A DNA stretch of 64,000 nt from Rhytidiadelphus loreus (taxonomy: Eukaryota; Streptophyta; Bryopsida; Hypnales; Hylocomiaceae), in the NCBI GenBank assembly GCA_947034895.1, contig OX344761.1, positions 36,468,863-36,532,862 on the forward strand, read 5' to 3'. The position numbers were made by a program, and so were the translations under genes. This document shows positions 47,760 to 58,322 of the stretch, one piece after another. Within the stretch, counting starts at the first letter, position 1. Each line of letters starts with the position of its first letter. The notes below the pieces were generated by a model. It did no database searches, had not been told where the DNA came from, and saw only the letters and a list, made by a program, of their open reading frames with translations.

Positions 47760-48705
47760 CCCCTAAAGGACCAAGGCCTTTTTTCTGCCAGAAAACATTC
47801 AAAACTGCCATACTTATAGCAAGGAGTAAAATAACTTAAAAAATTGATTTTTTTTTTCCATATCTAACCATAGGATCTTACACCTAACTAGTATGAGAGT
47901 GTGTGGAAAAAATTTCAGAATTTTTGACCGCTTAGATTGCAAGATATCTGCATTTAAAGTGGAAAAAACAAGTTTTTCAGCACATTGCGGGATTAGATTT
48001 TTTGACTTTGAACATTTTTAACTTAAAATTTTTGCACTGCAGAGTTTTGAGCTTTAAATCTTTATAGTGGAGAATTGAGTTGAGTGTCTAGGTAAGAAAA
48101 AAGAAAAATTTAAAATTAATTATCATTCTTAAGAAAATTGTTAAGTAGAAGTAGGTATGAGATAGAAGGAAAATCTAAAATATTCATATATTTTAGATGG
48201 AATTAAAATGCACTAATCCTAATGGTGAGATTGTTCTAGCAAGTAAATCAGTTCATGCAAAAAAAAAAATTTGAAAAATTTGAAAAATTTGAAAAATTGC
48301 ATTCAGAAATGAATCCTACAAGTTATTTTTTTCAAGAAGATGCTCTAATTGCCCGAAAAACAAGAATGTCCATAACTTTCTCATAATATATCCAAATGAA
48401 ACGAATCAAAGCTTTCCAAATAGACAAAAATATAATCTATGAAAAAAAAAAATATTAAAAAGAAAATTCAAATTTTTGTCCATTTTTTTTTGGCTGCCTG
48501 AGCTGCCCGCCGTCCCTTCGTTTGAGCTTATTTGGTCATAACTATTGTTCCCAGGCACCGATTTTGAAAAAAATTATATTCCCACGAAGCTAATCAAATT
48601 TTCTACCTCGAAAAAAAATTTCAAAAAATTAGAAAAAAATTTCAGCCGGTGGGTACCTACCCAAAAATGCATTTGTCCCCCGAAGGGACAATGGTCCTTT
48701 AGGGG
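47760..48705. mobile_element. piggyBac-type non-autonomous element, 946 bp
   Basis: Termini are CCCCTAAAGGACCAAGGCC and GGACAATGGTCCTTTAGGGG. The right flank is TTAA (48706-48709) and the left flank TGAA (47756-47759), a one-base change from TTAA. The empty site ACCTTAAATGG survives in the other duplicate near 28644-28654, proving insertion at TTAA. TTAA specificity plus CCC ends identify the piggyBac superfamily. No transposase is encoded. This is the best-preserved full-length copy of the family in the window. Confidence 0.82.
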
Positions 48706-48883
48706 TTAAATGGTTGCTTTTAGAGCAAACTACCTAACACATCTTGTACTTGAACAAGTTGCATTCAAATTGAAGCATCATTGTGGTAATGTGTTGCACT
48801 CAACTGGGCTACCCAATGTGAGTGCAATGCATTTGTGGGGTGAGAAGGTTTGGTGAGTTTGATAGTGATTCATTGTATGTGGT

Positions 48884-51800
48884 TGTGGGCGATTCTAACT
48901 CCACCCCTAAGCTAAAACTAAGTACATGAGTTCTATTGGCAAATTCAAGCAAGAAATATTAGGGTGATCAAAATAAGTGCCTTCCAAGAAATGGACACTC
49001 AAATGGTGTAATTTGTTCCTACAAAGTCTTTAAAATCATTAAATATTATTAAAAGTTTTACGTTTGGGATGTTTGGGTTAACTATTCTAATTTTAGGGTT
49101 TTTATGAATTTTGATCAAATTTCTCTAATTTTGTCTCTAGATCTTATTTTTACGTTTCTAAAATGGGAAGGAAAGTCAAATTTGGAATTTTCCTTGAAAA
49201 GTTATGAAAGAATGAAAATTAAGCCTCAAAAAGCCTCAAGAACTTCATCCATTGATTAAAAATAGCAAATTAGGTCAATTTTGGTCCAAATTTTATCCCT
49301 GACCTTCAATTTAGTCTATTTTATAATCTTCAATTATTGTCTATTTTTATTTAATTTTAAAGAAGTTCATCCAAATGGGTTCCAAATTTCATCCTCTATT
49401 AATTCACTCAAAAATGAATGATCTTGTAGATGGGCAATGGTTTTGAATTCCTAATTAGATTCTCTAAAAGACACCTAGACGGAATATTCTTTAGATATTT
49501 CCAAAAGATTTGTGATTAACGGGTTATTTATTCGAATCTAACTGATCGAAATTATTATTTTTAGTGTTTTTGAGGTTTTTATGGAAAAATAAAGAAGTTA
49601 CCTTTCCAACAAGGTAAAACAATTTAATACTAACTTCCTAATGAAAAAGTTATTAATGGATGAAGTTTTGTTTAAAGGTTAGTGATTAGCAACTTCATCC
49701 ATCAATTACTTTTAATCTAAGTGACCAAATTGTAATTCTTAAATAATCTGAAATTCTAAATCCTATGGAGTTTTTATGATTTCCTTGTTTGATTCCTTTG
49801 GATGAAACTATCAACTTTTCAAACAAATTTCAATAAGTTCATCCACTAGTTAAATAGTTAAATTTTAGTTGTTTTTAAAGCAAAAGCTAAATTTTAAATT
49901 CTCTGAGGTTTAATTTTTAATCTTCTAACTCTATTCTAAATTTTCTAAGTGTTATCTTATTAAATGAATTTTTAAATCAAATTTTAAATTTCAAAGCAAA
50001 TAGGGATAATTTTAATGTACCTTGCCCATAAATGAGTCGATTGTGCCGTCCTTGAGAACTACGAGATGAATTGTCTCCGAGATTGTCTTATAATTTTCCG
50101 CTCCTTCCTCGTCCATTACACTAATCCATCGCAATTTGAAATGAATCCTTTGTTTTGGTTATAGTTTTGTTTAATTTCAATTTTTCTACTAATTTTTGTG
50201 GGAATCTTATTAATTTTTTATTGTATTTTGGACAATTCCAATTTCATTAGGAATTATTTTAATATCCAAATCAATAAAATCCACTAAACCAAATCAAATC
50301 TACTAGAAACTTCCAATTGTTAATTATTTTGTAATTTTCTTAATTGTTTTGGAAGTATTAGTTGGCTTTTTGTTTTATCTTCTTGGCTTATTAGGCCTAA
50401 TAAAACAAATCTCTAACAACATTCAACCAACTGAATTTCAAAAGAATCTTAATTAATAACTACCAAACAACCAAGTGAATAATATAAGGAATAAAAACAA
50501 TAAACTATTGTAAAATGAATAGTAAAAAGAATAAAGTGCCAACCCATGTATGAATAGTTAGATTCTTACTTTAATAGTTTTCAATGAATTGATGTTGAAT
50601 TCCTGACTCTAAAGTTTCTTTTAGTCTCCTCCTCCTTCAAGACTAACGCCACCAACAAATTCTTCACAAAATAAGATCTCCCAACACGGCAACAATGGCA
50701 ATTACAATGAATGCACAAATTATGGCTTAAATACCTTTGGTCATGAGTCAAAAGGTCAAAGCTTTGCCATATAGGAACAACCCTAGGTTTTAATGGTTTT
50801 CAAAGACAATTTTTGACTTTTATAAGTCAAAGCTTTGTTGTGTGGGGGCGATCCTAGGCATATACGGTGTCAATGGACGAATGATGGTATTTTAAAAGTT
50901 TAATCTTTCAAGGAAGTATACATGACAATGTTTAACCAAACATTAAAGACTAATTCCTTCAAATTTCAATAAAGGTTACATCTTAACTATTAAAAGAAGT
51001 ACACATGACATTGTTTTACCGAACATAAACAATTAAAAGCCCAAATTTTTGTTATACAACAAATTTTGGGCTAAATTTGGTCTAGCAACTTTTGGCAAAG
51101 TTAAGCTTCGTTGCCTTAAGCTTATTTAAACAAAAACTGCCACAAATGCCACGATAAGTTAGTTTTCAAGAAATCTTAAAGCAAATTAGAGTTTGGAGGT
51201 CTAACCCTTCCAAAACTCTTAAACATAAAATGATATTGAGGCTTAGCCTCTAAAACTCAAGCAAAACCAAATAGAAATCACTTTGAAGGGACCCTCTCGT
51301 CCTTCAAAGTGACAAAAGAAAAGATAGAATGAAATTGGGCCAAATATTGACCTCAATTAGTGCTCCGACCACATCGGTAGCACGAAAATAAAAGAGAATA
51401 AGTGCTCTGACCACGTCGGTAGCACAACAAAGTGTGGGGGTGACAAAGAGTGAGAGAAAGAAGAAAAAATGAGGGTATCAACAACCTCGAGGAAGGGCTT
51501 TTATACTTGCTCCAAACCCTTCCACAGTAAGTTATCAATGGAAATACATTTTACTTTCACTCTAGATATTTTCCTAAAATACCCTAATATAATTGCAAAA
51601 TATTCTTTGTTTAATGGTGGAAATCTCAAAAATCCCCTCCATTTAGCTAATAGATCTTGGGAAAATCAAATCTAAGATCTTAATCCAAAGATATTTTGAA
51701 ATTAACCTAATTGACTTAGATATTTTGCAAATTAATCTTAAGTTAATTCCAAATTGTCTTTCTTTAGTTCAAAGTTGACTTTTTACGCAAGCAAAGAGAT

Positions 51801-52849
51801 CTTGGAAGATCAAATCCAATCTTGGAAGGTCAAATCGAATCTTTGATTTTTCAAAAGATTTTTGTAAAATCACCTTAGATTAATCACAAATTACTTCTAG
51901 AAATTACAAATTGACCCTTGATTTGCTCCATTAGGACATCGTTAGCTCGGTCAACCTGCCATTAAGTTGTAAATTTTTGTGAAATTCAATGTTGGTCTTA
52001 ATTCTAGTACTTGGGAATGTTGGAATGTCTTCAAACTTAACAAGGCTCTTTATTAGCATACATAACACTATCTTGATTTTTAGTGAGATTTTACTGCAAC
52101 ATTTGTAATTTTTAGGAATTTACTAATGCATTTTTAAGCGGTTGACTTCCCATAGAATCAACATGGAATTTTCCAACATTATGAAACTTTTGGAAGAACA
52201 TCTAAGACAGTCCTAGAATCTAAGTGCAAGTTCACGCTCATGTTGCACTAGTCTACATATAGTAAATTTGAATAATTTCCACCCGAGGGGGAAATCATTC
52301 TTGATACTGAAGGAATCTTGGATGACCAGATCTCATTTTGACCTCCTGACATGCTTTGACCTAGAAAAGCATCTCTTTGTATGCTCCAATCACCTTTTCA
52401 TCCATTTTGTTCTAAAGACAGCTTGTATTCTCAAAATCACTGGCAATATTTAGAATAACAAACCTAACTTTTTTTCAAATTGGATTTTTACTTAATATGA
52501 CTTGTAACGCTAAACTAGATTCTATTATTTAGCCAGCTTGTCACATGCGTTCTTATAGATGTTGTTTTTCATGAACAAGACACTAGAACTGACTAACTTT
52601 CATATTTTCACTTCTCTTAGAATTATTAACTATTCATTCAATCTAGCAATAAGACCTAGAATTAATGAAAACATAAAGTTTTATGTATTCCATGTTTCTA
52701 GGACCATTTCTTACTACTTTGGTAGGGACTTCTACCAAAACTCTCAATAATTCTCTTTTTATATGTTTTTGTATAAAAATAACCTAAAAACTAAGTAAAA
52801 ATCGCAAAAAATAGATCTAGAGTTACAAGTGCTAACTTGATGGCTCACA
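48884..52849 (+). mobile_element. TG..CA element, solo-LTR type (copy 3, 3966 bp)
   Basis: Starts TGTGGGCGATTC and ends GGCTCACA, flanked by GTGGT (48879-48883) and ATGGT (52850-52854). The empty site in the other duplicate is GTGGT at 28820-28824, so the right copy has one substitution. It aligns with the 5.1-kb elements at 2391-7497 and 58323-63424 but is shorter and more diverged, and lacks their GC-rich block. No coding domain. It is the oldest-looking member by divergence, yet it inserted after the segmental duplication. Confidence 0.72.
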
Positions 52850-53242
52850 ATGGTAGATAAAGATATAATCATCCCCAAAGGAATTTTCCAAAAATCTATG
52901 ATAATCTCTAATCAATGGCACAAAATGTTTGTTAGGCTTGACCTTTTTAGGGTGGGCCTAGTGCGTTGAGTTAAAAAAAAATTGGGACTACTTTTATACC
53001 CCCATTCATACTATTGTAGATTCATCAAGTTTTCAAATGTAGGAGCAACATGGTTGCTACCAAGCAAATACAACCATTTCAAGCAAGGAAATTCACTACA
53101 AATTGTAATTTTTGTCAAAGTCTTTTATATACCATTCATTATTATTAAATGTTAAAGAAGTTCCTTCTTTTAATTGGTTTTGCAATCTAGTGTGTAACCA
53201 AATTTTATTTACTATGGCAACACCTTATTCGAAATCATTTAA

Positions 53243-54100
53243 CCCCTAAAGTCCCAAGGCCATTTTATGGCCAAAAGTCGCTGAAAATTGCCATTTCTGC
53301 TTTGTTTGTTCAAAAATCCACGAAAAATATTTTTTTCAAAAATGTAACCTCAAAATGTTGTACTTAACTTGAAAAAGATCATGTTGTAAAATTTCATCAA
53401 GTTTGGTTGTATGGATTGAAAGATAATTGCATTCAAAGTTTGGCAAAAAGTTTTTTGAGTCGATGCCTTGAAATTTTAGATGACTTGGACTGCCATTGGT
53501 TGAATTTTTTTGCACTACAGACTTTGAGTTTAAACCTCTACCATATTCTACATCATTTTAGGAACACGTCCACCAATTTTCAAATGATTTGGAGACTTAC
53601 AACACTCCCAAAAAAATCCTGCAATAGAAACCTTTTTTTTGCTATGAGATTTTCTACCCCATTTTTTAAATCTCACAAATCTTAATAGTAGATTGAAATA
53701 TGAAATCATTATTCACAAGATCCAAATATTTTTTTGGAAAAAACAACATTCCTAAAGTCTTGTAATTTCAAAGGCCTTTTGTATTAGCTAAATGGAAAAT
53801 GCCATTGTGCAATTCAAAAAATGGGTCCATTTTGTTCTCCGTAAAACCTAGCATGTTCCCATCTATGTTCCCAATGGAATTCCTGAGCTCCCTGCCTTCA
53901 CAAAAGGTCCTTCATCTATTTGATTCAACTTATTTGACCATAAATTTTAGAATATCATGCATTTGGAGTTGGGGACCTTATAGTGGTCTTTGGAAGCATG
54001 AATCACTCACTAGATTGGTATAGAATAGTGCTTGTACAAAAAGCTTGCAAAAAAATTCTTAGCAATCCAGAGTGATGCATATCTTCCACAAGTACAAGAG
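53243..54100. mobile_element. piggyBac-type relic with clear left terminus
   Basis: TTAA (53239-53242) is followed by CCCCTAAAGTCCCAAGGCC, and the interior follows the 946-bp copy (for example TTTTGCACTACAGACTTTGAG near 53510, written here in part). The right terminus is not recognisable. It may be an independent MITE or the 3' end of the element that contained the transposase fossil just beyond it; the sequence does not decide. Confidence 0.5.
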
Positions 54101-54340
54101 AAGATGTTAGAAGGCCATGAACGACAACATTTGAGCATTCTAAAATACTTCAAAGTCTTTGGAAATTACTAGTTCTTTGGGATGAATTATCCTAAAATTA
54201 TCGTAAATTCTAAATATGATTTTTTTTGTTATTCATTTCATTTCAATTCTAAGTAGGCAACAATTCAACATTTGCAAGTGAATGAAAAATGGGCAAACAC
54301 TGACGTTGTAAAAAATAAAATTGTAATAGACACTTGATGA

Positions 54341-54557
54341 CACTATAAGAAACCCATATTTTAGGTGATGTTTTGTAATTTTTTTAAACGGATTTTAGGT
54401 GACGTCCATTGCAACAAGCCCATGTTTTTATGTTAACATTGATGTTATGTTGAACGTATTGTTGACATAAAAACATGGGCTTGTTGCAATGGACGTCACC
54501 TAAAATCCGTTTAAAAAAATCACAAAACATCACCTAAAACGCGGGTTTCTTCTAGTG
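54341..54557. mobile_element. CACTA foldback MITE, 217 bp
   Basis: Ends are CACTATAAGAAACCC and GGGTTTCTTCTAGTG with a 3-bp duplication TGA on both sides (54338-54340 and 54558-54560). The two halves are near-perfect inverted repeats of about 95 bp around a loop of about 20 bp. CACTA ends, an AAGAAA extension and a 3-bp duplication are the signature of the CACTA (EnSpm) superfamily. RNA from it would form a long hairpin. Confidence 0.8.
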
Positions 54558-54568
54558 TGAACATCTTG

Positions 54569-55252
54569 TCAGAGAAGATTCTCATGGAATTTTTGGAAGC
54601 ATCTTTTTTGCCAACACATGAATTTATTGCCACAAATAAGGCAATATGTTTTAGGCCTTATCAATGGAGATGAGCCATCATTGCAAACCATGCAAGGATT
54701 TCGGACCTTGGTAAATGTAGAGTAGCACACTCACCTACTATGGGGTGCTTCTTCAAATTTGGTACGTCTCTTTCTAAGCCATCTTGTTGTCAATGATTTG
54801 CACAATTTAGTGCAAATTTGCAAATGTGTCATTGGATGCTTCTGAGGATCTTGTGTCTTGCACTTGTCCATATAAATGGTGTACATGTTCACAATGCTCG
54901 TGTCAACAAGAAAAAAACCAACCCAATGCCACCACTTGTGGGATCGGGTTTGACGTGTATATGAAGTGTGTAATTGGTCTGCCATGTCCACACTGTGCAT
55001 ATGTGTTGTATACTCAATGAGCACCGGTGATGACTAAATGTTCTCCCACTTTGAGCCATTACAATGTGGAACAGTGGAAACATGAAATTCCATGGAAATT
55101 GTATCAGCATTGCATGTGTCAAAATGATGATAACCTCTTTTTTGTCCTTTTATATTATGTTGTTCATTTGCCTTGAATCATACATGCACCAATCTAGTAT
55201 ACCTTGCTCATTTCTATTGAAATCCTTCGTGTTTTTGAAAGCCTGTGGAAAG
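54569..55252 (-). pseudogene. piggyBac transposase fossil, C-terminal part
   Basis: From 55252 downward the minus strand reads GFPQAFKNTKDF, then a DWCMYDSRQM segment, then (after a frameshift) EYTTHMHSVDMADQL and KWWHWVGFFLVDTSIVNMY, all typical of the C-terminal half of the DDE_Tnp_1_7 (piggyBac) domain. The VDMADQ segment covers the last catalytic Asp. After an in-frame TGA near 54730 the frame continues with a Cys-rich tail (CMVC, CLIC, CWQKRCFQKFH) matching the family's C-terminal zinc-binding domain, ending at TGA 54569. A further stop falls where Trp is expected. It is clearly inactive. Confidence 0.8.
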
Positions 55253-55286
55253 CCCACTGTCATACCTTTCAATTTTCAATTTTCTG

Positions 55287-57382
55287 TCCATTTGACTTTT
55301 GTAGTGTGAAAAGAGTAAATAGAATGCCTTGTTTCCATTTGTAAGTCTAATAGCCTTGAAGATTTCACATAAGAATGGAAACGTTGGAATTTGAGGTTTA
55401 GAAAGAGTCGATTAGACAAGATATGTAAAGAGTCAAATAGCCCTAGTAGCTATCGGTGAAAAGTTGTCTTCACTAAATTTTGAGACTATAAGTCCAAAGG
55501 TCCAATTGCTCATTTTTCAGTTCATACAGGTGGTATGACTCATTGTACTTGCGCGTTTGAATTGAAAAGTATATTTGCAACTTCTAAAATTGTCTAATTG
55601 ATTCCGTGAGTACATTGGAAGTTTTTGTTGGTCAAATTGATTGTTTGTATGAGACTATGCATCGGGTGGGTGTATGTCAAATTGTTGTATGTAGCATCTT
55701 GAGGATTTGTGGGAAGTTGTGGTCTAATTGATTGAGTATTGAATCTATAATCGAGTATATGATTATTGTCTAATTGACTGAATTCACGTGTGTCTATATA
55801 CTCGTTTGAAAACTAAGTTGGGTTCAATTGTATTGGTCTATTTGTGTGAGCTATAGCCGTGATTGAAATCTTGTGGTCAAGTAGCTGCAATTGGAAGTAC
55901 AACAGGAAGGTTGAAGTAACGGTCTTACAGCGTAGTCTAATGGACTATTGATTAAAATCAAGCAAGGAGTGAAGGTCCAATTGATCAAGAGATTGGACTG
56001 TAGTATTGCTCATAGTTCATGCTATGTCTAATAGTTGAGAAGTTCAACTGTGAGTGAAATGGTCAAGTGGACAGGAAGAGATGAAGAGTATGAGACGTGA
56101 TTAAAATAGTTGGCGAATATCTCTGGTGTAGATAATTGATCCATTTGACTGTGTGAAAATCAGTAAGTTACTCAGGGCAACGAGGGCTGATGGCGAGATT
56201 TATAAACAGTGAGTGTTGTCAACTTGCATATGAGAGAATTTTTGGCATGTATTTAAATTTGTAAGTCTACTAGACCAGTGCTCCCTGGAGTTGTTGTGAA
56301 CCTGCTAAGAGTTGTGGCGGTCGAATCGATTAGACCAAGTATCAACGGCAAGAAGATAAAAGTAACCAATGTCTAATGGCTGAGCAAGCAATCATTCTGC
56401 TGTATTTAGATAAGAATCCAGTTCTAACTATTGTTAGCTTTTCAGGATACAAATGACAATGAAGTTGTCAAATTGACAGACCAAGATTAGTAGCTCATAC
56501 AATTAATTGTTATTAATTCAAAACTGATTTGATTAAAGTATAATTGATGAGTGAAATGGTCAAATTGTATTAAGGCTGTGAGCTTGTCCATTTGACATGA
56601 ATTTGCATTAGAAAGAGCCGATTGTGGAGGAGAATTATCCTGGATGAGTTGAATTGCCATGGATCTCCATTTGTAATTAAGATAAATTAAGTCTAATCGT
56701 TAGTACCAGTCCAGATTCTTGGGTTGGGTTGGGTTTAATAAATAAGTAGTCAAATGTCTAATTGATTGCTCGATCTCACATAAGTCCAGTAACTATTGAC
56801 AAATTGAGATGAATATAACTGCGTGAAATGAGTTAAGATTAGTGGACTGTATATGCACTGGAATGTTAAATTATGGTCCATGGATGCTAAGCTGGTGTGC
56901 TAGCTAATCGACAAACCAAGGGTGTGGGAATATGTATTAATTATTAAACTAATTTCAGTCTAATTGTCGTGTATTCCCAATCGAAAATATTGGTTCAATT
57001 GTCCATTTACCTGTGTACTTGAAACGCATTGTGTGTCCGCGACTTAAACTCAATAAAGTCTACTTGCAATAGAAGCAGTAAGAAACGGAATAATTGACCA
57101 CATCAAACATTTTGTTAAAATGAGTCTATTAGAATTGTAATGGGATTTCATTGTTAGAAATGGTAAATAGAATCTAAAACCCTCCTGCAAAATCTCAAGA
57201 CATAAGGTTGGTCTTGTAGTTAGGAGACATGTCTAATTAAAGAAATAACTAGCCTTGGTCAAGTAGACAAACAGTAGTTGGTGGATGGTGGCAAGTCGAC
57301 TGGCTCACTGCAATCAGACTTGTAACAGTCTTAGGTCTATTAGCTGGTGCTTTGGTTGAGTCTTGGTCGAGTGCCTATTTGA
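55287..57382 (+). repeat. Dispersed motif array GTCNANTNG(AC)
   Basis: Examples: GTCCATTTGAC (55287), GTCGATTAGAC (55407), GTCTAATTG (55592), GTCAAATTG (55631), GTCTAATTGAC (55769), GTCTAATGGAC (55935), GTCAAGTGGAC (about 56071), GTCAAATTGAC (about 56468), GTCCATTTGAC (about 56587), GTCAAGTAGAC (about 57259). Spacing varies, mostly 37-80 bp, and the spacers share no obvious sequence, so this is not a simple tandem repeat. By chance, about one six-fixed-base match would be expected in this length. Confidence 0.7.
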
Positions 57383-57570
57383 CCAACTAAACAATTCAAA
57401 GAAAGATAAAATTGCCCATTGGAAAAGCTAAAGCTAAAGGGAAAAGCTTGAAGATAAAAATCCAATTAAACAGGAAAGAACCAATTCTTTTCCAAATGAT
57501 TAATGTATGAATAAGTTGAGATTAAAATATTAAATCTTTGAATTATAAAATAAATTGTAAAAAAAAATAA

Positions 57571-57573
<3 letters not shown>

Positions 57574-57608
<35 letters not shown>
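57574..57608. repeat. (AT)n microsatellite
   Basis: About 17 uninterrupted AT dinucleotides next to A-rich sequence, inside the 2.76-kb element. Confidence 0.9.
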
Positions 57609-57612
<4 letters not shown>

Positions 57613-58021
57613 GGGAATTGAAAAAAAAAATTCCTTTAATATAATAAAAATTGTGTGATTATGAATATGTTTATTTATATATTATTATTAAGTGACTAGA
57701 GCATGCATAAGCAAATTGACCATTTCCAACAACTTGACTTGATAATTGACATGAGCCACACACTAGACAGGACTGTGACGACATACATTTGTATCTATAA
57801 TGTAGCATTGGTATTTGAATTGTAAAAATTGACCTTAAATGCATTTCCTGGTTTTATTTTGGAAAACAAAATATAAAACGACATAGATAAGTATCTCCAA
57901 TACGAAAATGAGTGACCTTAGTCACAAAACACTAGACTTATTGGCCTTTCCTAAGAGAATTGACTCTTAGATCCCTTATTTTTGGATTCTGTTGAATAGG
58001 CAAAATCTACATTACACCCAC

Positions 58022-58317
58022 CCAATTTGCCTTCATTGTGCTTATTGCATAGATTTTTGTGTCCAATAGATCTTTGAATAAGGCAATGGTAGAGAAAAAA
58101 TTGTCCATGACAATTACATGTCCTTCACCCTTGTTTTGTGCAAGAAAACCTCAATACTATATTGTGTGCCAATCATACTTTGCCATGCCTCCATGGCCTT
58201 TGCATGTCTCCTTCTACCAAAGGATTCTTTCCACAATAAACTTTGAAATTGGAAACATATTTGGTTTTTGCATTTGCTAAGTATTACACCTTCGAGCCTC
58301 ACTTCTATGACTTTTGG
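58022..58317 (-). pseudogene. piggyBac transposase fossil, catalytic core
   Basis: On the minus strand one frame reads YVSNFKVYCGKN (the segment following the first catalytic Asp region), and a second frame reads GHVIVMDNFFSTIALFKDLL, the hallmark containing the second catalytic Asp, then ISTMKANWVG up to the insertion point at 58021. At least two frameshifts and several stops, many where Trp (TGG) is expected, separate these. It joins 54569-55252 in frame across the 2.76-kb insertion and 63430-63790 across the 5.1-kb insertion. Confidence 0.82.
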
Positions 58318-58322
58318 GGCAT

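Larger units (their letters stand above)
43425..53040. repeat. Segmental duplication, copy 2 (with insertions)
   Basis: Corresponds to 22470-29035. After removing the insertions at 45485-45761, 47760-48705 and 48884-52849, the remaining sequence is collinear, except that 44095-44665 is private to this copy and 23150-25840 is private to the other. The right edge is near 53040, where both copies diverge after AAGTTTTCAAATGT. Confidence 0.8.
55258..58016. mobile_element. TG..CA element (2.76 kb) carrying a dense GTCNANTNG motif array
   Basis: Starts TGTCATACC and ends CTACATTACA, flanked by CCCAC on both sides (55253-55257 and 58017-58021). Removing it with one CCCAC joins the two piggyBac transposase parts exactly in frame, which fixes both boundaries. 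TG..CA with a 5-bp duplication suggests an LTR or solo LTR. There is no coding domain. About 29 matches to GTCNANTNG, nearly all on the plus strand, are spread over 55287-57380, often extended to GTCNANTNGAC. The content is unlike that of the 5.1-kb elements. Confidence 0.65.

Noticed and set aside
55258..58016. Coding interpretation of the recurring GTCTAATTG motif (repeat protein)
   Set aside because: Stops occur in all frames, spacing is not a multiple of three, and the motif itself often contains TAA or TGA.
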